Assembly: GCA_002477565.1 (NCBI GenBank)
Contig: DLQL01000086.1
Coordinates: forward strand, 1 to 5,581
Length of the DNA: 5,581 nucleotides
From: Flavobacteriaceae bacterium UBA7433
GTDB taxonomy: Bacteria; Bacteroidota; Bacteroidia; Flavobacteriales; Flavobacteriaceae
Direction: 5' to 3'
The position numbers and the translations under genes are program-made. How positions within the stretch are numbered: the first letter of the stretch is position 1; every line of letters begins with the position of its first letter. Under the pieces are notes generated by a model. The model saw only the letters and a list, made by a program, of their open reading frames with translations. It was not told where the DNA came from and searched no databases. Shown here in pieces: positions 3,714 through 5,581 of the stretch.

Positions 3714-5581
3714 TTGGCAACGAAAAATAGTACTGAAAGAATAAACTTTGCATCGGCTGTATTGACAACTGACTATCCAGATTTTCTGGACATACAGATC
3801 AAATCTTTTCAAGATTTTTTCCAGTTAAAAACAAAGGCTGATGAGCGAAGTGATGAAGGTTTGTACAAAACTTTCATGGACAATTTCCCAATTACCGATA
3901 CCCGAAACAACTTTGTTTTGGAATTTCTTGACTACTTTGTAGACCCACCTAGGTACTCCATTCAAGAATGTATTGAAAGAGGTTTGACACACAGCGTCCC
4001 TCTAAAAGCTCGTTTGAAACTATACTGTACCGATCCCGAACACGAGGATTTTGAAACCATTGTACAAGACGTCTATCTGGGAACCATCCCGTACATGACC
4101 AATTCAGGTACTTTTGTAATCAACGGCGCAGAACGAGTTGTCGTCTCTCAATTGCACCGTTCCCCTGGTGTCTTTTTTGGACAATCTTTCCATGCAAATG
4201 GAACCAAATTGTACTCAGCAAGAGTCATTCCTTTCAAAGGATCTTGGATTGAATTTGCAACAGACATCAATCAAGTGATGTACGCATATATCGACCGTAA
4301 GAAAAAATTACCCGTCACGACTTTGTTCCGAGCAATCGGTTTTGAAAGAGACAAAGATATTTTAGAAATTTTTGACCTTGCCGAAGAGATCAAAGTATCT
4401 AAAAGCGGTTTGAAAAAAGTTTTAGGACGCAAATTAGCAGCCCGTGTTTTGAAGACATGGCACGAAGATTTTGTGGATGAAGATACAGGAGAAGTAGTCT
4501 CTATCGAAAGAAACGAGATCGTTTTTGACCGAGACACTGTTCTCGAAAAAGAGCACATTGAAGAAATCATTGATTCAGGTGCCAAAACAATTTTATTGCA
4601 CAAGATTGACAATGAAATGGCTGACTATGCCATCATTCACAACACCTTGCAAAAAGACCCAACGAATTCTGAAAAAGAAGCCGTTGAACACATCTACAGA
4701 CAACTCCGAAATGCGGAACCGCCAGATGAGGAAACAGCACGTGGCATCATTGACAAATTATTCTTCTCTGAACAACGCTATAATTTAGGTGAAGTAGGAC
4801 GTTACAGAATGAATAAGAAGTTACAACTCGATGAGTCGTTAGACGCGAAGGTTTTAACCAAAAACGATATTATTACGATCGTAAAATACTTGATTGAATT
4901 GATCAACTCTAAAGCGGAAGTTGATGATATTGATCACTTATCTAACCGTCGTGTTCGTACCGTTGGAGAACAATTGGCTAGCCAATTTGGTGTAGGTCTT
5001 TCTAGAATGGCGCGTACCATCCGTGAACGAATGAACGTACGTGACAACGAAGTCTTTACACCCATTGATTTGATCAATGCGAAGACTTTGTCTTCCGTGA
5101 TCAATTCCTTCTTTGGAACCAACCAGTTGTCACAGTTTATGGATCAAACAAATCCATTGGCTGAAATCACCCACAAACGAAGATTGTCAGCACTAGGACC
5201 TGGAGGTCTTTCGAGAGAAAGAGCCGGATTTGAGGTGCGGGATGTTCACTACACTCACTATGGACGTTTGTGTCCTATTGAAACACCTGAGGGACCGAAC
5301 ATTGGACTGATTTCTTCATTGGCCGTTTATGCCAAAGTAAACCACCTTGGGTTTATCGAAACCGCTTACAGAAAAGTAGAAGACGGAAAAGTCAATAAGA
5401 CCGAAGAACCCATCTACTTGAGTGCGGAAGAAGAAGAAGGTCATAAATTTGCACAATCCAATTTGCCTTTGGACGCCAAAGGAAATTTTGTTGGAGAAAA
5501 AATCATTGTAAGAGAAGAAGCGGATTACCCAGTAGTCTCGCCACAAGCGGTGAGTTATATGGACGTATCTCCAAACCAGAT
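3714..5581 (+). CDS. rpoB: DNA-directed RNA polymerase subunit beta, N-terminal 622 residues (3' end outside window)
   Basis: The frame is open to the right edge. It encodes the protrusion, lobes and most of the fork of the beta subunit: DYPDFLDIQIKSFQDFF near the N-terminus, NFPITDTRNNFVLEFLDYFV, SQLHRSPGVFF (from residue 145), the DEDTGEVVSIERNE region, RRVRTVGEQL, and the rifampicin pocket TNQLSQFMDQTNPLAEITHK with RRLSALGPGGLSRERAGFEV and CPIETPEGPNIGLI. RpoB forms the catalytic core of RNA polymerase with RpoC. The pocket residues D477, H487 and S492 (E. coli D516, H526, S531) are unchanged, predicting a rifampicin-sensitive polymerase. The start is taken as TTG 3714, giving (M)ATKNSTERINFAS, which resembles Bacteroidota RpoB N-termini; no in-frame ATG exists upstream back to the stop at 3624, and the next ATG (3876) lies inside conserved sequence. 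There is no Shine-Dalgarno. The gene begins 55 nt after the terminator T-tract; rpoC is expected next. Confidence 0.96.
   Translation, partial: MATKNSTERINFASAVLTTDYPDFLDIQIKSFQDFFQLKTKADERSDEGLYKTFMDNFPITDTRNNFVLEFLDYFVDPPRYSIQECIERGLTHSVPLKARLKLYCTDPEHEDFETIVQDVYLGTIPYMTNSGTFVINGAERVVVSQLHRSPGVFFGQSFHANGTKLYSARVIPFKGSWIEFATDINQVMYAYIDRKKKLPVTTLFRAIGFERDKDILEIFDLAEEIKVSKSGLKKVLGRKLAARVLKTWHEDFVDEDTGEVVSIERNEIVFDRDTVLEKEHIEEIIDSGAKTILLHKIDNEMADYAIIHNTLQKDPTNSEKEAVEHIYRQLRNAEPPDEETARGIIDKLFFSEQRYNLGEVGRYRMNKKLQLDESLDAKVLTKNDIITIVKYLIELINSKAEVDDIDHLSNRRVRTVGEQLASQFGVGLSRMARTIRERMNVRDNEVFTPIDLINAKTLSSVINSFFGTNQLSQFMDQTNPLAEITHKRRLSALGPGGLSRERAGFEVRDVHYTHYGRLCPIETPEGPNIGLISSLAVYAKVNHLGFIETAYRKVEDGKVNKTEEPIYLSAEEEEGHKFAQSNLPLDAKGNFVGEKIIVREEADYPVVSPQAVSYMDVSPNQ

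Noticed and set aside
3713..3750. TTTG (3713-3716) and TAAACTTTG (3742-3750) as a Bacteroidota-type promoter.
   Set aside because: The spacer is 25 nt rather than about 20, the -7 box has one extra base, and both lie inside the rpoB coding region, so a transcript from it would miss the start.
4271..4788. Open frames on both strands within rpoB (minus 4271-4612, plus 4525-4788).
   Set aside because: rpoB homology is continuous through this region, so these are out-of-frame shadows.
1..5581. Search for mobile elements, CRISPR arrays, att sites or horizontally gained cargo.
   Set aside because: Gene order is the standard core cluster, intergenic gaps are short, and no long direct or inverted repeats other than the two terminators were seen.

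Overview
The window holds a conserved translation/transcription gene block read entirely on the + strand: the 3' end of tuf (EF-Tu), tRNA-Trp(CCA), secE, nusG, rplK (L11), rplA (L1), rplJ (L10), rplL (L7/L12) and the first 622 codons of rpoB. Both ends are cut: tuf lacks its GTPase domain and rpoB runs off the right edge. The proteins, above all the RpoB sequence and its N-terminus (ATKNSTERINFAS), point to a member of the Bacteroidota, most likely Flavobacteriales. The AT-rich, Shine-Dalgarno-poor leaders agree with this. The species cannot be fixed from the sequence.

Layout: tuf (to 529) ends in a perfect 11-bp intrinsic terminator (550-582) whose T-tract touches the first base of tRNA-Trp (583-655). 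After 21 nt of A-rich leader come secE (677-868) and, 5 nt later, nusG (874-1425). A 63-nt gap before rplK contains a hairpin with an asymmetric internal loop, in the place where L1 autoregulatory sites lie in other bacteria. rplK (1489-1926) and rplA (1936-2625) are 9 nt apart; rplJ (2650-3165) follows after 24 nt and rplL (3214-3588) after 48 nt of AT-rich leader. A second strong hairpin with a T-tract (3613-3658) separates rplL from rpoB, which appears to start at a TTG codon (3714) and has no ATG near its N-terminus.

The genes work together: EF-Tu delivers aminoacyl-tRNA, L11, L10 and L12 form the ribosomal stalk base and stalk that recruit EF-Tu and EF-G, L1 forms the opposite stalk, SecE is a core translocon subunit, NusG couples RNA polymerase to the ribosome or Rho, and RpoB is the polymerase beta subunit. 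The gene content is ordinary housekeeping with no mobile or accessory element. The points of interest lie between the genes: two hairpin-plus-T-tract signals that divide the cluster, a candidate L1 leader, a U-U mismatch in the tRNA-Trp T-stem, and an unusual rpoB start with an anti-Shine-Dalgarno-like leader that repeats part of the upstream terminator. No wholly new system is visible.
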